From Evansella clarkii (lineage in GTDB: Bacteria > Bacillota > Bacilli > Bacillales > Salisediminibacteriaceae): DNA of 64,000 nt. Below, in pieces: positions 50,685 to 59,391 of the stretch; position 1 is the first letter of the stretch; each line of letters opens with the position of its first letter. The notes beneath the pieces were generated by a model. It worked only from the letters and a program-made list of their open reading frames with translations. It did not search any database and had not been told where the DNA came from. The DNA is taken from assembly GCF_002019695.1 (NCBI RefSeq), contig NZ_KV917376.1, positions 3,128,040 to 3,192,039 of the forward strand, written 5' to 3'. Made by a program: the position numbers and the translations under genes.

Positions 50685-51107
50685 ATGTTTAAAAAGATAC
50701 TTCTTGCCGCTGATGGATCATCCCATTCAAAGAGAGCCGCAGAAAAAGCGATTTTTTTAGCAAAAAAAACAGAAGGTTCTTCTGTCACGTTAATTCATGT
50801 GATTGATGATATACCCGGCCGTACAGAAGTATTGGAGGAAGCTCTGTCACCGGGGAAAGTACCTGACCATCATAAAGAGAGAACAGCTTCGATTGAAAAG
50901 TCTCTTGAAGATGAAGGAGTAACATATGAAGTGCAGCATATTTTCGGGGAACCAGGGCCATCCATTATCAGAAATGCGAATAATGGGGATTACGATATCG
51001 TGGTGATTGGCAGCAGAGGTCTCAATCCATTTCAGGAAATGGTCCTTGGCAGCGTTAGTCATAAAGTCGCCAAGCGTGCAGAATGCCCGGTTATGATCGT
51101 TAAATAA
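50685..51107 (+). CDS. Universal stress protein (UspA family)
   Basis: 140 residues, alpha/beta fold. ATP-binding UspA subtype by the motif GSRGLNPFQEMVLGSVSHKV (G-x2-G-x9-G-S) before the C-terminal CPVMIVK. KILLAADGSSHSKRA forms the first strand and loop. Stress survival role by family. ATG with GGGAGGGGGA. It lies 80 bp after the OpuF genes; a hairpin between them is weak, so it may be partly cotranscribed with the osmoprotectant transporter. Confidence 0.9.
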   Translation: MFKKILLAADGSSHSKRAAEKAIFLAKKTEGSSVTLIHVIDDIPGRTEVLEEALSPGKVPDHHKERTASIEKSLEDEGVTYEVQHIFGEPGPSIIRNANNGDYDIVVIGSRGLNPFQEMVLGSVSHKVAKRAECPVMIVK

Positions 51108-51188
51108 CGCAGCTGCAAGTGTTCTGAAAGATTATGTATAAACGGAAGTACCCGGTTTTTAATAATATTTGCAAGGGTGGTTTATGAA

Positions 51189-51602
51189 ATGAAGAATCCA
51201 ACGAGGGAAGAGGTAAAACAAATTCTTGAATCTGCAAAAAAAATCGCAGTTGTCGGGCTTTCAGATAACCCTGACAGAACTTCTTACAATGTGGCTGAAG
51301 CAATGATGCATGCCGGCTACGAAATTATTCCGGTTAATCCTAATGCAGACGAAGTCTTTGGTATTAAAGCCCTTTCGTCACTGAGTGAACTGAAAGAACC
51401 GGTAGATATAATTAATGTGTTCAGACGCAATCAATTCCTGCCGGAAGTGGCCAGGGAAGCTGCAAAAGTGAATGCTAAAGTCTTCTGGACGCAACTTGGG
51501 CTGGCAAATGAAGAAGCATATAATATTGCCAGTGATGCAGGCATGACAGTGGTAATGGACAGGTGCATTAAAGTGGATCACGCAGTACTAGTAAGGAAAT
51601 GA
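51189..51602 (+). CDS. yneT: CoA-binding domain protein (YneT)
   Basis: 137 residues. Rossmann CoA-binding (CoA_binding_2) fold: KKIAVVGLSDNPDRTSYNVA is the dinucleotide-like loop, and VFWTQLGLANEEAYNIA and VVMDRCIKVDH complete the family pattern. Ligand and role are unknown. The ATG at 51189 follows AAGGGTGG; the GTG at 51177 is in frame but is part of the ribosome site. It precedes parE as in B. subtilis, but a terminator and a new promoter separate them. Confidence 0.9.
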   Translation: MKNPTREEVKQILESAKKIAVVGLSDNPDRTSYNVAEAMMHAGYEIIPVNPNADEVFGIKALSSLSELKEPVDIINVFRRNQFLPEVAREAAKVNAKVFWTQLGLANEEAYNIASDAGMTVVMDRCIKVDHAVLVRK

Positions 51603-51611
51603 AATACTGTG

Positions 51612-51645
51612 AAAAGCGGCTGGACAATGCTTCCGGCCGCTTTTT
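51612..51645 (+). terminator. Terminator of yneT
   Basis: AAAAGCGGC...GGA / TCC...GCCGCTTTTT stem with a T-run. Confidence 0.82.
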
Positions 51646-51682
51646 ATAGTGCTATTTGACAGGAAGAGCGCAGCAGGGCAGA

Positions 51683-51732
51683 TTGACAAATCAGGGAATT
51701 ATTCTATATTGTAATGAGTACTTACTTCATTT
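51683..51732 (+). promoter_or_regulatory. Promoter of parE-parC with a downstream inverted repeat
   Basis: -35 TTGACA (51683-51688), 16-bp spacer, -10 TATATT (51705-51710). Immediately downstream is AATGAGTACTTACTTCATT (51713-51731), an imperfect inverted repeat similar in form to TetR-family operators. The leader to parE is about 180 nt. Confidence 0.6.
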
Positions 51733-51900
51733 TTATACCACAGAGTGTTTATCTGTATACTGAAAGCTGGAAAGTAGCCAGATGAATCTCAAATAGCAAT
51801 TATACTGTTTTTAATTTATTTATCGAAACCAATGATAACTTATGGTATGTTTATTAAGGATACGAAGGTACGTTCGGGAGTTGGAAAGGAGTAATTATCA

Positions 51901-53877
51901 TTGTCTACAAAACAAAAGTTTGAATATAATGACGATGCAATTCAGGTGCTGGAAGGCCTGGAAGCTGTCAGGAAACGTCCGGGGATGTATATTGGCAGCA
52001 CAGACCACCGGGGTTTGCATCATCTTGTTTTTGAGATTACAGATAATGCTGTTGATGAAGTGCTCGCAGGCTACGGAAATGAGATTGCAGTTACGATTCA
52101 CAAAGATAACAGCATAAGTGTTAAAGATAATGGGAGAGGCTATCCTACAGGAATGCACAGAACAGGTAAGCCGACCCCTGAAGTTATTCTGACAGTTCTT
52201 CATGCCGGAGGTAAATTCGGCCAGGGAGGATATAAAACGAGCGGAGGACTGCACGGAGTAGGTGCATCTGTAGTAAACGCTCTTTCAGAGTGGCTGGAAG
52301 TCACTATATACAGGGAGGGGAAAATATACAGGCAGCGATTCGAAAACGGAGGAAATCCTGTAACTACTCTCGAGGTTATCGGAACAACAAAAAAGACCGG
52401 GACAACTGTCCACTTTAAACCGGACAGCACCATTTTCAGCACAACGGTTTTTCATTTCGACACGCTTGCTGAGCGTCTTAGAGAAGCAGCTTTTCTGCTT
52501 AAAGGATTAAAGATATCCCTGAAGGATGAAAGGCCTGATAAAGAAAATGACCAGGAGGTTTTCCAGTTTGAAACTGGTATCGAAGCCTTCGTTGAATATT
52601 TAAATGAGGAAAAAGAAACTCTTCACCCTGTCGTTTCCTTCCAGGGAGAGGCTGACGGAATTGAAGTGGACTTTGCCTTTCAATACAATGACGCGTTCAC
52701 AGAGAATATGCTTTCATTCGTAAACAATGTCCGTACAAAAGACGGTGGAACCCATGAACTCGGCGCCAAAACAGCGGTAACAAGGGTTGTCAATGAGCAT
52801 GCAAGGAAACTTCAGCTGTTAAAAGAACGGGATAAAAACCTTGACGGTAATGATATACGAGAAGGTTTTACCGCAATTGTTTCTGTTCGTGTTCCTGAAA
52901 ATATTCTTCAGTTTGAGGGCCAGACGAAAGGGAAGCTCGGAACACCAGCTGCCCGCTCTGCTGTGGATGGAATCGTTTCCGAGAAACTGAGCTTTTTCCT
53001 GGAAGAAAATCCGGAGCTTAGCAACAATCTGATCCGAAAGGCAGTTAAAGCTGCACAGGCAAGAGAAGCGGCAAGAAAAGCAAGGGAAGATGCAAGGAGC
53101 GGGAAAAAGAATAAGCGCAAGGATGCGATGCTGAGTGGAAAGCTGACACCAGCGCAATCGAAAAACCCTGCCCGAAACGAACTGTATCTCGTAGAGGGCG
53201 ACTCTGCCGGCGGATCTGCAAAGCAGGGCAGAGACCGGAAATTCCAGGCGGTACTTCCCCTTAGAGGTAAAGTTATCAATACGGAAAAAGCGAAGCTCGC
53301 GGATATTATGAAAAACGAAGAAATCCGCACGATCATATATGCTATAGGCGGAGACGTTGGTGCTGATTTTGATATTGATAATATAAATTACGATAAAATT
53401 ATTATTATGACTGATGCTGATACGGACGGAGCACACATTCAGGTGCTGCTGCTGACGTTCTTTTACAGGTATATGCGGCCTCTCGTGGAGGCAGGACGGG
53501 TATATATAGCTCTTCCACCCCTCTACAAAGTAAGCAAGGGTACCGGGAAAAAAGAAAAGATCGAATACGCATGGGATGAAGAAGGCCTGAAAGATGCAAT
53601 GAAAAAGATCGGTAAAGGATATACCATTCAGCGGTATAAAGGTCTTGGTGAAATGGATGCGACCCAGCTCTGGGAGACAACGATGGATCCTGAGACGAGA
53701 ACGCTTGTCCGGGTCCGGATTGACGATATTGCACGGGCGGAACGGCATGTTTCCACACTGATGGGGGATAAAGTGGAGCCCCGCAGAAAATGGATTGAGC
53801 GCAATGTGGAATTTGGACTTGCCGAGGAAACGAACATACTAGAAAATGAAAACTTGTTAGTGACAGAGGAGGAATAA
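51901..53877 (+). CDS. parE: DNA topoisomerase IV subunit B
   Basis: 658 residues. The GHKL ATPase domain (RKRPGMYIGSTDHRGLHHL, DNGRGYP, and LHGVGASVVNALS ATP-lid) is followed by the transducer and TOPRIM domains (YLVEGDSAGGSAKQGRDRKF; metal-binding DADTDGAHI), ending in the short ParE C-terminus. It decatenates chromosomes together with ParC. Assigned ParE rather than GyrB because of the adjacent parC and the yneT neighbour. TTG start with AAAGGAG; 3 bp between stop and the parC start codon. Confidence 0.96.
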   Translation: MSTKQKFEYNDDAIQVLEGLEAVRKRPGMYIGSTDHRGLHHLVFEITDNAVDEVLAGYGNEIAVTIHKDNSISVKDNGRGYPTGMHRTGKPTPEVILTVLHAGGKFGQGGYKTSGGLHGVGASVVNALSEWLEVTIYREGKIYRQRFENGGNPVTTLEVIGTTKKTGTTVHFKPDSTIFSTTVFHFDTLAERLREAAFLLKGLKISLKDERPDKENDQEVFQFETGIEAFVEYLNEEKETLHPVVSFQGEADGIEVDFAFQYNDAFTENMLSFVNNVRTKDGGTHELGAKTAVTRVVNEHARKLQLLKERDKNLDGNDIREGFTAIVSVRVPENILQFEGQTKGKLGTPAARSAVDGIVSEKLSFFLEENPELSNNLIRKAVKAAQAREAARKAREDARSGKKNKRKDAMLSGKLTPAQSKNPARNELYLVEGDSAGGSAKQGRDRKFQAVLPLRGKVINTEKAKLADIMKNEEIRTIIYAIGGDVGADFDIDNINYDKIIIMTDADTDGAHIQVLLLTFFYRYMRPLVEAGRVYIALPPLYKVSKGTGKKEKIEYAWDEEGLKDAMKKIGKGYTIQRYKGLGEMDATQLWETTMDPETRTLVRVRIDDIARAERHVSTLMGDKVEPRRKWIERNVEFGLAEETNILENENLLVTEEE

Positions 53878-53880
53878 TCT

Positions 53881-56325
53881 TTGCAGGAAAAAGACCGTTA
53901 TTTAGACCTGCCTCTGGAAGATGTAATTGGAGACAGGTTTGGACGTTACAGTAAATATATTATTCAGGACAGAGCTCTTCCGGATGCGAGAGACGGCCTG
54001 AAGCCAGTACAGCGAAGAATTTTGTATGCCATGCATATGGACAGAAACACAGCGGACAAGCCGTTCAGGAAGTCTGCAAAAACGGTTGGTAATGTTATCG
54101 GTAACTACCATCCTCACGGAGACAGCTCCGTGTATGAAGCGATGATCCGTCTGAGCCAGAACTGGAAGATGAGGCATATGCTGGTGGAAATGCACGGAAA
54201 TAATGGTTCTGTAGACGGAGACCCTCCTGCTGCCATGCGTTATACGGAGGCAAGGCTTTCCGCAATTTCTGCAGAAATGCTTGTTGATATTGAGAAAAAT
54301 ACGGTAGATTTCATGCCTAACTTCGATGATTCCCTGGAGGAGCCAGTAGTATTGCCTTCCAGGTATCCGAATCTTCTTGTCAATGGCTCTACTGGTATTT
54401 CCAGTGGTTATGCGACAGATATACCTCCTCACCATCTGGGGGAAGTAATTGATGCTGCAATACATCACCTGGAGAATCCCGATTGTTCTGTAGATGACCT
54501 TATGGAGCATATTAAGGGACCTGATTTTCCAACAGGAGGAATTATCCAGGGTGTAGACGGGCTTAGAAAAGCTTACGAAACTGGAAAAGGGAAAATCGTC
54601 CTCAGGGGTAAGACGGAGATTGCTGAGCTCCGTGGGGGAAAACAGCAAATCATTATTACTGAAATTCCTTATGAAATCAATAAGGCTAACCTTGTCAAGA
54701 AAATGGACGAGCTGAGGATTGATAAAAAGGTAGATGGAATCGCGGAAGTCCGGGACGAGACAGACCGTACTGGAATGCGGATTGTTATTGAACTGAAAAA
54801 AGATGCAGACGCAAAAGGCATTCTTACTTATCTGTTTAAAAACACAGACTTGCAGGTTTCCTATAATTTCAATATGGTAGCGATTTCTAATAAAACACCG
54901 AAGCTTCTCGGTTTGCGGGAAATGCTCAGGACGTATAATGAGCATCAGAAAGAGGTTGTCAGACGCCGGACTACATACGATTTGAATAAAGCAAAAGAAA
55001 GAGAACACATCGTAGAAGGTCTGATAAAAGCAATTTCGATCCTTGATGAGGTAATTGCAACAATTCGGGCTTCCAAAGATAAGCGTGATGCAAAAGAGCA
55101 GCTGAAGGCATCCTTTGGTTTTACAGAGCCTCAGGCGGAAGCGATTGTAACATTACAGCTTTACCGTTTAACGAATACAGATATTACAACACTTCAGGAA
55201 GAAGCAGAGGAATTAAGGAAGCAAATTGAAAGACTGGAGAGCATTCTTGGCAGCGAGAAAAAACTGATCAGTGAGATCAAGCGGGAACTCCGGGCAACGA
55301 AAAAGAAATTTGCCGATGAACGGAAAACGATTATCGAGCATGAAATTGAAGATTTAAAGATCAATATGGAGGTCGTTATTCCTTCTGAAGACGTTATGGT
55401 TTCAGTTACGAAGGAGGGTTATGTAAAACGCTCAAGCCTTCGTTCTTATTCTGCGTCTAACGGAGAACCGCCTGGTATGAAGGAAACAGACAGGATGATT
55501 CATGCAACAGAACAAAATACGACGGACACCATGCTTCTGTTTACGAAGAGGGGATCGTTTTTATTCCTGCCAGTGCATCAGATGCCTGAGACACGTTGGA
55601 AAGACAGCGGCCAGCACGTGAGCAATCTCATCACCATGTCCGCAGGGGATGAAATCATTAAAGCGATACCAGTGAAAGAATTCAGCGAGGATAAGTACTT
55701 GCTGTTCGGAACAAAAAATGGAATGATTAAGCGTACACAGCTTTCGGATTATAAAGTGCAGCGAAACTCCAGAGCACTGATGGCAGTCAAACTGAAAAAA
55801 GATGACGAACTGATATACACCGAAGTAACCGACGGCAGTGAAGATATATTCGCTGCCACAAAAAGAGGTTACGGCCTGTGGTTTGGCCAGGAAGAGGTGG
55901 CTGTTACAGGCCAAAGAACTGCCGGAGTAAAGGCGATTAATCTGAAAGAAGACGATGAAGCAGTGAGCTATTTCGCGTTTAATGAGGAAGATCTTCCTCA
56001 TTTGTTCTTAGTTACCCAGCGTGCCGCTTACAAAAAAATGAAACTGTCTAACTTTGAGAAAGCATCAAGGGCCAAACGGGGACTTGTAATGCTTAAAGAA
56101 CTGAAGCGCCAGCCTCATACAGTTGCTGCCCTTCTTCCGGTAAAAAGGAAGGGCCGTGTATTTATTAAAGTAATGAATGGAACGATTGATTCAGTAGATG
56201 TAGAAACAGTACGTTTTAATGATCGTTATACGAACGGCTCCTTCCTTTTTGATACTCAGGAGACAGGCGATGTTCTTGACGTATGGTATGAAAATGAAGA
56301 GGCAGAAGAAAACGAACAAACATAA
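53881..56325 (+). CDS. parC: DNA topoisomerase IV subunit A
   Basis: 814 residues. DNA breakage-reunion domain with the catalytic Tyr in AMRYTEARLS; the quinolone-determining region is YHPHGDSSVYEAMIRLSQNW with the susceptible-type Ser and Glu residues kept (SSVYE). The C-terminal DNA-wrapping beta-propeller (from about residue 495) has degenerate blades and no GyrA box. Acidic tail (NEEAEENEQT). TTG start after AGAGGAGG; operon with parE. Confidence 0.96.
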   Translation: MQEKDRYLDLPLEDVIGDRFGRYSKYIIQDRALPDARDGLKPVQRRILYAMHMDRNTADKPFRKSAKTVGNVIGNYHPHGDSSVYEAMIRLSQNWKMRHMLVEMHGNNGSVDGDPPAAMRYTEARLSAISAEMLVDIEKNTVDFMPNFDDSLEEPVVLPSRYPNLLVNGSTGISSGYATDIPPHHLGEVIDAAIHHLENPDCSVDDLMEHIKGPDFPTGGIIQGVDGLRKAYETGKGKIVLRGKTEIAELRGGKQQIIITEIPYEINKANLVKKMDELRIDKKVDGIAEVRDETDRTGMRIVIELKKDADAKGILTYLFKNTDLQVSYNFNMVAISNKTPKLLGLREMLRTYNEHQKEVVRRRTTYDLNKAKEREHIVEGLIKAISILDEVIATIRASKDKRDAKEQLKASFGFTEPQAEAIVTLQLYRLTNTDITTLQEEAEELRKQIERLESILGSEKKLISEIKRELRATKKKFADERKTIIEHEIEDLKINMEVVIPSEDVMVSVTKEGYVKRSSLRSYSASNGEPPGMKETDRMIHATEQNTTDTMLLFTKRGSFLFLPVHQMPETRWKDSGQHVSNLITMSAGDEIIKAIPVKEFSEDKYLLFGTKNGMIKRTQLSDYKVQRNSRALMAVKLKKDDELIYTEVTDGSEDIFAATKRGYGLWFGQEEVAVTGQRTAGVKAINLKEDDEAVSYFAFNEEDLPHLFLVTQRAAYKKMKLSNFEKASRAKRGLVMLKELKRQPHTVAALLPVKRKGRVFIKVMNGTIDSVDVETVRFNDRYTNGSFLFDTQETGDVLDVWYENEEAEENEQT

Positions 56326-56357
56326 TTAATTGTGCAGGACCAGACTACAGTTCAATG

Positions 56358-56388
56358 GGAACGGGAGGATTTTCTCCGGTTCCTTTTC
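56358..56388 (+). terminator. Terminator of parE-parC
   Basis: GGAACGGGAG / CTCCGGTTCC with one mismatch, loop ATTTT-like, then TTTTCTT. Confidence 0.8.
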
Positions 56389-56512
56389 TTATGTTTTTAT
56401 TAAATTTACTTTCTTTTATGAAAAGTCTGTTTTTAACTCTTTTCAGAAAGGAAATTAATGTTAAAATTATATAAACCTGCACACATTATAATTTTTAAAA
56501 GGAGGTAAAAGA

Positions 56513-57238
56513 GTGAAGCAAATCATTGCTATGGGAGGTGGTGGTTTCTCCATGGAGCCGGAGAATCCGCTGCTCGACTCTTACATACTGAACCAGTCAC
56601 CAAAAACAAGGCCGAAAGTATGCTTTTTGCCAACCGCCAGTGGTGATGCTGAAGGGTACATTAATAATTTTTATCAGTCTTTCAAAAACCACCAGTGTGA
56701 ACCGTCTCATCTGTCTTTGTTCCGCCCTCCTTCTCGTGATCTGGAGGAGTTTATTATGGATAAAGATATCATCTATGTGGGCGGGGGGAACACAAAAAAT
56801 TTACTGGCTCTCTGGAGGGACTGGAAACTTAATGAGTATTTAGAAAATGCGTGGCACAATGGAATTATCTTAGCTGGTGTGAGTGCTGGTTCTATATGCT
56901 GGTTTGAAGAAGGAATCACTGATTCGTATGGAGATAAGCTGGAACCATTGCAATGCCTGGGGTTGTTAAGAGGAAGCAATTGTCCTCACTATGACGGGGA
57001 AGCAGACAGAAGACCTGCTTTTCACGAGTTAGTGGCGTCTGGTAAAATTCAGCCGGGAATAGCTGCGGATGACGGTGTTGCTTTACATTATATCGGGCAG
57101 GAAGTAAACAGGATAGTAAGCTCAAGACCAGCAGCAAAAGCATTCCAGGTATTCTACGACAATACATTGGTGGAGGCTGAACTGAAAACAGAGTTCCTGG
57201 GTGCCTCAGAGAGGGATAACAAAGTAATGAATGAATAG
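56513..57238 (+). CDS. Peptidase E-like protein (S51 family, YgaJ type)
   Basis: 241 residues. S51 fold with the nucleophile in GVSAGSICWFEEG (Ser124), the strand IIYVGGGNTKNLLALW and CPHYDGEADRRPAFHELV, in which the His acts in the active site. Peptidase E cleaves Asp-X dipeptides; the YgaJ-like subgroup is uncharacterised. GTG start with AAAGGAGG. The GNAT-DinB gene begins 10 bp after its stop, so the two are probably cotranscribed. Confidence 0.9.
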   Translation: MKQIIAMGGGGFSMEPENPLLDSYILNQSPKTRPKVCFLPTASGDAEGYINNFYQSFKNHQCEPSHLSLFRPPSRDLEEFIMDKDIIYVGGGNTKNLLALWRDWKLNEYLENAWHNGIILAGVSAGSICWFEEGITDSYGDKLEPLQCLGLLRGSNCPHYDGEADRRPAFHELVASGKIQPGIAADDGVALHYIGQEVNRIVSSRPAAKAFQVFYDNTLVEAELKTEFLGASERDNKVMNE

Positions 57239-57248
57239 GGGTAAGATT

Positions 57249-58313
57249 ATGGAAATTAAAGATATTTATGGAGACCTGCCTATTTTGGAAACGGAACGCC
57301 TCCTTCTCAGAAAAATAACGATGGATGATGCTGAAGCGATGTTTTCATACGCTTCGATAGATGAAGTATCCCAATATGTAACGTGGGAGACTCACCGAAC
57401 CCTGGATGATTCGAAGAGTTTTATCAGCCATGTGCTGAAGCAGTATAACGAAGGAATGGTGGCTCCATGGGGCATCGAATTAAAAGAGAACGGAAAATTT
57501 ATTGGCACTATTGATTTTGTCTGGTGGAAACCACGGCAAAAAACTGCTGAAATAGGATATGTCGTGTCCCCTGAATACTGGGGGAGAGGGATAACGACAG
57601 AAGCTCTCAGAGAAGTAATCAAGTTTGGATTTTTACAAATGAAGCTGGTGAGAATTCAGGGCCGTTGTATCCTTGATAACACCGGATCTCTCAGAGTAAT
57701 GTCCAAAAGTGGTATGCAATATGAGGGAACAGCCAGAAAAAGTATGCTGATTAAGGGAAGACATGAGGACATACTTACGTTATCAATAACTGATGATGAT
57801 TTTGCAACCCGGCGTGATATATATGGTGAAAACAGGCTGGCTAAAACAGGCGGACAAAAGCTGGAAATCGCAGAACATTATGATTTTATGATAGGGCTTG
57901 CAAGATTAATAAAGAAATTCTCTGAAGAAGAGTGGAGAACTTTAATTGCTCCTCAAAAATGGAGCATTGCTGAGGTTATGGGACATTTAACCCGATGGGA
58001 TGAGTTTTTGCTGGAAAACAGACTGCCGTATTTATTTACGGATGAACCACTGCCTCCAGCCCCGGATGTGGAATCTTTTAATCAGGAAAGTGCCCGGCTC
58101 AGCAGGGAAAGCACCAAAGAAGAAATTATTGAACAGTTTATTTCTGTTAAAACAAAAATTTATGAAATTCTTCTGAAAACGGAACCGGAAGTATGGGGAA
58201 AAAATATCACCATTGGTTCCAGACAACTTACCTTTTATGAATACTTTGAGGGCTTGAAAAAACATGACAGACATCATCTAGACCAAATTATATCTGCTTT
58301 GCCAGAGGAATAA
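57249..58313 (+). CDS. GNAT acetyltransferase-DinB fusion
   Basis: 354 residues. Residues 1-180 are a GNAT of the RimJ/RimL type (ETERLLLRKITMDDAEAMF; acetyl-CoA loop VVSPEYWGRGITTEAL; NTGSLRVMSKSGMQYEG). After a linker, about 200-354 form a DinB_2 helical bundle: AEHYDFMIGLARLIKK, MGHLTRWDEFLL and KHDRHHLDQII supply the three-His metal site of DinB/bacillithiol-transferase folds. A chimera of two stress/detoxification folds. ATG at 57249 follows AGGGG; the ATG at 57231 overlaps the previous stop and lacks a ribosome site. Confidence 0.88.
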   Translation: MEIKDIYGDLPILETERLLLRKITMDDAEAMFSYASIDEVSQYVTWETHRTLDDSKSFISHVLKQYNEGMVAPWGIELKENGKFIGTIDFVWWKPRQKTAEIGYVVSPEYWGRGITTEALREVIKFGFLQMKLVRIQGRCILDNTGSLRVMSKSGMQYEGTARKSMLIKGRHEDILTLSITDDDFATRRDIYGENRLAKTGGQKLEIAEHYDFMIGLARLIKKFSEEEWRTLIAPQKWSIAEVMGHLTRWDEFLLENRLPYLFTDEPLPPAPDVESFNQESARLSRESTKEEIIEQFISVKTKIYEILLKTEPEVWGKNITIGSRQLTFYEYFEGLKKHDRHHLDQIISALPEE

Positions 58314-58360
58314 AGGAAAAATGAATTATCACTACTGTTTTTATTAAGGGGGCTATTTAC

Positions 58361-58864
58361 ATGGAGGGAGAATTAACAATTCGAAAAGCAGTACCGGAAG
58401 ATATTCCGTCAATACGGAAGGTGGCGCAAACATCCTGGAATAAAACATATAAGGGTCTCATCCCGCTTGATGTACAGAACAAGTTTATTAAGAGAGCGTA
58501 CTCGGACGAGAGTATGTCTAACCGAATTAATTTTTCCATTTTTCTTGTTGCTGAGCTGAAGGGAAATATAGTGGGCTTTGCTAACTTTTTTCGTGAAAAT
58601 TCCCAGGCAGAGTTAGGTGCCATATATATTCTTCCGGAAAATCAGGGATTAGGAATCGGCACTAAACTTTTTAACATGGGACTCAAAGAACTTCCGAATG
58701 TAACAGAGCTTATCGTACATGTAGAACGTGGGAATGAGTCAGCATACACTTTTTACATTGCAAAAGGGTTCCAGTTCTCGAAAGAATTCGAAGAGGAGTT
58801 CTTCGGCCATACATTAAAAACAAAACAACTCTCCATGAAGATTCAGCAGAGTGAAATTGTCTGA
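58361..58864 (+). CDS. GNAT N-acetyltransferase
   Basis: 167 residues. Full GNAT domain: TIRKAVPEDIPSIRKVAQTS at the start, IYILPENQGLGIGTKLFNMG (motif A, Q-x-x-G-x-G) and FYIAKGFQFSKEFE at the end. Substrate unknown. AAGGGGG precedes the ATG. It lies 47 bp after the GNAT-DinB gene in the same orientation. Confidence 0.88.
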   Translation: MEGELTIRKAVPEDIPSIRKVAQTSWNKTYKGLIPLDVQNKFIKRAYSDESMSNRINFSIFLVAELKGNIVGFANFFRENSQAELGAIYILPENQGLGIGTKLFNMGLKELPNVTELIVHVERGNESAYTFYIAKGFQFSKEFEEEFFGHTLKTKQLSMKIQQSEIV

Positions 58865-58954
58865 AATTAACTTATAACTTCTATCAGCCGCCGGATGCCA
58901 AAAAGGGCAGCCGGCAGGTGATAAATAAATAATTTTGAACCTGTTTAATGTATG

Positions 58955-59251
58955 TTACTGATTTTGATTATTTTGTCCCTGGTTCTTTCGCTGTTTATTC
59001 TGCTGCTGATTACGTCCTTCTCCAGTACCAGGTGTAGTTGCGGCATTTGCAGTTTTACTGATTGCGTTTGCCGTCTCGTCTACAGCTGTCATCGCGATAT
59101 TTTCTGTAGCCTGAATGGTGTTTTGCGCAGCATCAAAAACTACATCGGCGCCGCCCTTGATGGCATTTGCCACATTTTGCGCAGCACCTTGCTGCCCGTT
59201 ATTTTGCTGGCCGCCCTGCTGCTGATTCTGCTGTCTGTTTTGATTTTCCAT
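58955..59251 (-). CDS. Small Gln/Asn-rich protein
   Basis: 98 residues. Q/N-rich ends (MENQNRQQNQQQGGQQNNG; GRNQQQNKQRKNQGQNNQNQ) flank an Ala-rich, probably helical middle (ANAIKGGADVVFDAAQNTIQ, then MTAVDETANAISKTANAATT). No Cys, Trp or membrane segment. The composition recalls gamma-type small acid-soluble spore proteins or other spore/coat Q-rich proteins, but no SASP motif is present. A perfect GGAGGTGA precedes the ATG at 59251. Not recognised. Confidence 0.75.
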   Translation of the reverse strand: MENQNRQQNQQQGGQQNNGQQGAAQNVANAIKGGADVVFDAAQNTIQATENIAMTAVDETANAISKTANAATTPGTGEGRNQQQNKQRKNQGQNNQNQ

Positions 59252-59391
59252 AAGTCTCACCTCCTTCAGTACAACAGTTAGGTTTTGTATTTTTAATGAA
59301 AATATCCTTGAAAAAAAATTACTGGCTTAAGTGGGGCGATGGATGAGAAGGCTGTTTTTTAATATATATACATGAAGAAGGACAGATTTAG

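Noticed and set aside
52819-53748. 309-codon minus-strand frame inside parE
   Set aside because: Antisense shadow; no ribosome site and no domain.
53902-55008. 368-codon minus-strand frame inside parC
   Set aside because: Antisense shadow of a highly conserved gene; composition (Phe/Ile/His-rich) is that of a complement of coding DNA.
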